A stretch of DNA of 15,723 bases from Firmicutes bacterium HGW-Firmicutes-10 (GTDB lineage Bacteria; Bacillota_I; Bacilli_A; Erysipelotrichales; Erysipelotrichaceae), in NCBI GenBank assembly GCA_002841605.1, contig PHAF01000027.1, forward strand, positions 1 to 15,723. The letters run 5' to 3'. Positions within the stretch are counted from its first letter, which is position 1; each line of letters begins with the position of its first letter. Position numbers and translations under genes: made by a program. Below, piece after piece: positions 13,571 through 15,723 of this stretch. The notes beneath the pieces are model-generated. The model was given only the letters and a program-made list of their open reading frames with translations. It was not told the DNA's origin and ran no database searches.

Positions 13571-14332
13571 ATGAATGTATCCAAAGAATATTTCGACATC
13601 GCTATCGATGTGATGAATCAAATCGAAGCTACGCAAAGTGAGACGATTGAAAAAGTATCCCGAATGTTTGCGGATTGTATCGCTAATGATGGATTGGTGT
13701 ATGTGTATGGTTCCGGTCATTCGCGTATGGGTGTTGAGGAGATGTTTCCCCGTTATGGAAGTTTCGCCGGTTTCTATCCAATCGTGGAACTTTCGACTTC
13801 GAACTATCACAGTGTCGTCGGTCCCAATGGTCTTTCTCAGGCCATGTTTTTGGAGAATGTCGAAGGTTTTGCTAAGCAGATCATTCGCAATTTCATCATC
13901 AAACCTCAGGATATGTTCCTGCTTTTCTCAACCTCCGGCAATGGCAATGTAGTTATTGATATGGGCATTGAGGCCAGGGCATTGGGAGTGCCGGTAGTTG
14001 CGATTACCGGAGTGAAGAACAGCGGAAAAGCCCCAAGCAAACATTCGACCAAGCAAAAACTGTTTGATGTGGCGGATGTCGTCATTGATACGTGTGTGCC
14101 GGTGGGTGACAGTGCGATTAAGATTGAGGGATTGAAATATCCTGTCGGTCCGATATCGACGATTGCGAATTCCGTGATCGTTAATATGATTAAAGTGCGT
14201 GTCGCACAATTACTGACAGAAAAAGGTCAGCCGCCATATGTGCTGACCAGTGCTCAGGTCGTGGGTGTGGAAGAGGCGAAGGAGAGTTTTGAAGGTGTGT
14301 ACCGCGAGCATCGTCGCCGTACCAACCGTTAA
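13571..14332 (+). CDS. SIS-domain sugar isomerase-like protein (UPF0309-type)
   Basis: This 253-aa protein has the SIS fold of phosphosugar isomerases and binders: VYVYGSGHSRMG (43-54) and LFSTSGNGNVV (118-128), the two phosphate-binding loops, then VPVVAITG (140-147) and a glycine/proline-rich KYPVGPISTIANS (189-201). The layout is that of the UPF0309 / 'sugar isomerase domain' group, whose reactions are mostly unknown and which are commonly encoded beside sugar-catabolic genes. The ATG at 13571 follows AGGAG by eight bases; the upstream GTG at 13541 lies inside the methyltransferase gene. As last gene of the operon it likely handles a phosphorylated sugar intermediate from the aldolase or radical enzyme step. 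Its TAA overlaps the stop of the convergent gene, and no terminator is visible after it. Confidence 0.85.
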   Translation: MNVSKEYFDIAIDVMNQIEATQSETIEKVSRMFADCIANDGLVYVYGSGHSRMGVEEMFPRYGSFAGFYPIVELSTSNYHSVVGPNGLSQAMFLENVEGFAKQIIRNFIIKPQDMFLLFSTSGNGNVVIDMGIEARALGVPVVAITGVKNSGKAPSKHSTKQKLFDVADVVIDTCVPVGDSAIKIEGLKYPVGPISTIANSVIVNMIKVRVAQLLTEKGQPPYVLTSAQVVGVEEAKESFEGVYREHRRRTNR

Positions 14333-14949
14333 TCCTTTTTGACTTTGAATCGTAACACCGTTTTCATTTTATTGACATCCGTTTTACGCGGATCGCTGAG
14401 ATAAATCTCGCGATGAGTTTTGTCCAAGCGAGTATATCCTTGTTTTGTTACATAGGTTTCCATTTGCCCAAACGATGCCGGCTCATCATCAAACGATCCG
14501 ATATGCATCATCTGACAACACCAGCCATCTTCAATCATTTCGAAGGTGGCTTTTTCTATATCAATGTTCTTCTTTTTCAATTTGGTCAGTGTCTTGAACT
14601 TTTCAAACACTTCCATTGTCACAAATTCCGGTTGTCGGATCATGATGGTGTACATCAGATTGTCCTTGTTAAAGTCTTTCAAGGTTTTATCCTTTACATC
14701 CCAGATGCCTTCCAATGGAAATACGGTGTATTCAAAATATCCCAAGGGAATATGTTCTCCCTTATAGGACATCTTGATCGCATAGCTCAGCGCATACAAA
14801 ATCTCAACATCCAGACCAAAGGCTTCACCATTGGGATTTCCTTCACCTCGGACACAGATGTAGTTGTGTGCTTTGATCTGAGTAATGGTCGGGTGGGTGG
14901 GCGGGAAGTACTCAAGCTTATCATCAACTTTATAATCATATTTTTTCAT
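14329..14949 (-). CDS. GyrI-like small-molecule-binding domain protein
   Basis: This 206-aa protein belongs to the GyrI-like / SOUL-type ligand-binding fold. Visible: LEYFPPTHPTITQIKAHNYICVRGEGNPNG (12-41 region, with the conserved VRGEGNP turn), WDVKDK (83-88), and the diagnostic C-terminal HREIYLSDPRKT (179-190) followed by KMKTVLRF. Stand-alone members are cytoplasmic and may bind or hydrolyse small amphipathic molecules; in other proteins the domain is the sensor half of multidrug-responsive AraC/MerR regulators. There is no DNA-binding domain here. The ATG at 14949 follows AGGTG by six bases; the GTG at 14958 overlaps that site. It converges on the operon and is divergent from the arsenate-reductase-like gene, so it is not part of the methyl-transfer system by transcription. 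Confidence 0.85.
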   Translation of the reverse strand: MKKYDYKVDDKLEYFPPTHPTITQIKAHNYICVRGEGNPNGEAFGLDVEILYALSYAIKMSYKGEHIPLGYFEYTVFPLEGIWDVKDKTLKDFNKDNLMYTIMIRQPEFVTMEVFEKFKTLTKLKKKNIDIEKATFEMIEDGWCCQMMHIGSFDDEPASFGQMETYVTKQGYTRLDKTHREIYLSDPRKTDVNKMKTVLRFKVKKD

Positions 14950-14966
14950 TGCAATCACCTGCTTTC

Positions 14967-14972
14967 ATTATA
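14967..14972 (-). promoter_or_regulatory. Candidate -10 box of the GyrI-like gene
   Basis: TATAAT on the minus strand, 17 bases upstream of the ATG at 14949. The -35 region is weak (ATGTTA at 17-base spacing), which would give a very short leader. Confidence 0.45.
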
Positions 14973-15039
14973 GTGGATTAACATAAACTTAACATACGGA
15001 GTAAGCAACTTTTCTCACTTTTATGACATTTTATGATAG

Positions 15040-15045
15040 TATAAA
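15040..15045 (+). promoter_or_regulatory. Weak candidate -10 box of the arsC-like gene
   Basis: TATAAA lies 15 bases before the ATG at 15061 and just before the CGGAGGA ribosome site. No -35 hexamer of quality is visible at the right spacing; the divergent GyrI-like gene has its own TATAAT 70 bases away. Confidence 0.3.
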
Positions 15046-15060
15046 TTCGGAGGACAAGAT

Positions 15061-15471
15061 ATGAAATTGAAAGTAGCATTTGTATGTATCCATAATTCTT
15101 GCCGCTCACAAATGGGCGAAGGTTGGGCGAAACATTTGGGAAGTGATATTTTTGAGGTGTACTCAGCCGGTACCGAGGATTATCCGGAAGTTAAGCCATT
15201 AGCAAAAGCTGTCATGGAGGAGGCAGGTATCGATATGAGCGAACACCATCCGAAACTGCTTAGTGATATTCCCCCATCGTTGGATATTTTGATTACTATG
15301 GGATGTGGTGTTGAATGTCCGTTTGTTCCGACGCGCTATCGTGCGGATTGGGGATTGGTCGATCCTTCAGGCGGTCCGATCGAGGATTTCAGGGTTACCC
15401 GTGATATCATTAAGGGTAAAGTTGAAGAACTGATCGAAGCAGTGAAGAATGACACGCTTTTTGTGAAGTAG
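15061..15471 (+). CDS. arsC: Arsenate reductase-like low-molecular-weight phosphatase-fold protein
   Basis: This 136-aa protein has the low-molecular-weight tyrosine phosphatase fold used by thiol-dependent arsenate reductases. The P-loop CX5R is C9-IHNSC-R15 near the N-terminus; the resolving cysteines are C82 and C86 in TMGCGVECPFVP (79-90); the general acid is D101 in LVDPSGGP (99-106). Three cysteines C9, C82 and C86 would form the thiol cascade that reduces arsenate to arsenite. Length is normal. A CGGAGGA site precedes the ATG by six bases. It is a lone gene: no ArsR regulator or arsenite exporter is in the window, so a full ars operon is not shown here. A phosphatase role cannot be excluded, but the C82/C86 pair makes arsenate reduction the better reading. 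Confidence 0.9.
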   Translation: MKLKVAFVCIHNSCRSQMGEGWAKHLGSDIFEVYSAGTEDYPEVKPLAKAVMEEAGIDMSEHHPKLLSDIPPSLDILITMGCGVECPFVPTRYRADWGLVDPSGGPIEDFRVTRDIIKGKVEELIEAVKNDTLFVK

Positions 15472-15495
15472 AAAAAGAAATCATTATTGTGATAG

Positions 15496-15523
15496 AGTTT
15501 CTCGAAGTTCGAGGAGCTTTTTT
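15496..15523 (+). terminator. Rho-independent terminator after arsC
   Basis: AGTTTCTCG-AAGTT-CGAGGAGCT forms a 9-bp stem with two G-T pairs and a 5-base loop, followed by a run of Ts to 15523. It starts 25 bases after the arsC stop. Confidence 0.88.
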
Positions 15524-15566
15524 CGTTGATTAAGTTTTGGATCTTGTTTTATGACATAACAACCTA

Positions 15567-15575
15567 TGGTAAAAT
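15567..15575 (+). promoter_or_regulatory. Extended -10 promoter of the gene at the right edge
   Basis: TGGTAAAAT matches the extended -10 form TGnTAnnaT. Candidate -35 hexamers (TTGTTT at 20 bases, TTATGA at 15) are badly spaced. The predicted leader is about 45 bases long before the ATG at 15625. Confidence 0.4.
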
Positions 15576-15624
15576 GTTAATACAAGATGTTCGAAGAACA
15601 ACGACAATTGTGATGGGGGGAAGT

Positions 15625-15723
15625 ATGGTTAATTACTTGTGGGATTTAGAAATGTATTTTTACACAATAACATTAATTATGATTGCATGGGGGTTTCTTG
15701 ACTGGTATCGGATGGATCGGCTC
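15625..15723 (+). CDS. Unidentified gene with an N-terminal membrane segment (runs off the window)
   Basis: An open frame of 33 codons begins at ATG 15625 after GGGGGGAAG, a strong ribosome site, and leaves the window without a stop. It begins MVNYLWDLEMYF and residues 10-25 (MYFYTITLIMIAWGFL) are hydrophobic enough for a membrane helix, followed by DWYRMDRL. I cannot name a family from 33 residues. It may be a small membrane protein or the start of a larger one. Its promoter and the arsC terminator upstream show it is a separate unit. Confidence 0.6.
   Translation, partial: MVNYLWDLEMYFYTITLIMIAWGFLDWYRMDRL

Noticed and set aside
13557..13571. In-frame amber codon as pyrrolysine in methyltransferase B
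   Set aside because: Reading through TAG adds only GAG AAC AAG TTA before TGA, the family is not the pyrrolysine MttB/MtmB type, and a ribosome site for the next gene overlaps the stop.
4668..14332. Bacterial microcompartment locus of the glycyl-radical type
   Set aside because: No shell protein, encapsulation-tail extension, aldehyde dehydrogenase or phosphotransacylase gene is present.
14333..14400. Terminator after the SIS gene
   Set aside because: No stable hairpin followed by a T run is visible on the plus strand; the CTTTTTG there has no preceding stem.

Overview
This 15.7 kb window looks like a chromosomal segment of a low-to-moderate GC, anaerobic Gram-positive (Bacillota-like) bacterium. 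The evidence is strong AGGAGG-type ribosome sites, TATAAT-type promoters, tight operons on one strand, TGA used as a stop, an oxygen-sensitive glycyl radical enzyme with its radical-SAM activase, and corrinoid methyl-transfer proteins. An Erysipelotrichia-type gut organism would fit, but that is a guess. I see no tRNA, rRNA, insertion sequence, CRISPR array, phage gene or replication origin, and no gene-free stretch longer than about 150 bases.

Left flank (1-1685, minus strand): the 5' part of an aldo/keto reductase gene, then a two-gene unit for two unrecognised membrane proteins (259 and 180 aa) that ends in a terminator. A divergent promoter region (1686-1817) separates them from the central locus.

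Central locus (1818-14332, all plus strand), in three transcription units. Unit 1: DUF1638 protein, 3-hexulose-6-phosphate synthase (hxlA) and 6-phospho-3-hexuloisomerase (hxlB), then a terminator. Unit 2: a NanE-family N-acylglucosamine-6-phosphate 2-epimerase with its own promoter and terminator. Unit 3 is about 9.7 kb and nine genes: corrinoid protein, URO-D-family methyltransferase A, RACo-type corrinoid activator, C_GCAxxG_C_C redox protein, DeoC-like aldolase, 804-aa glycyl radical enzyme, its activase, URO-D-family methyltransferase B, and a SIS-domain sugar isomerase-like protein. Genes in unit 3 are separated by 0-15 bases or overlap.

The combination is the interesting part. A full corrinoid methyl-transfer kit (carrier, two methyltransferases of the same family, ATP-dependent reactivase) is interleaved with a glycyl radical enzyme and a deoxyribose-phosphate-aldolase-like enzyme, and flanked by formaldehyde-fixing/releasing RuMP enzymes and a hexosamine-phosphate epimerase. 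My inference is an anaerobic pathway for an O- or N-methylated sugar-like compound: methyl removal to the corrinoid protein, radical elimination or cleavage of the backbone, retro-aldol cleavage, and entry of the pieces into sugar-phosphate metabolism. No substrate is proven by the sequence, and the window has no transporter, kinase, microcompartment shell or obvious pterin-dependent second methyltransferase.

Right flank (14329-15723): a convergent minus-strand GyrI-like ligand-binding protein whose stop codon overlaps the operon's last stop, then a divergent arsenate-reductase-like gene with a strong terminator, and the first 33 codons of an unidentified gene with a membrane segment at the window edge.
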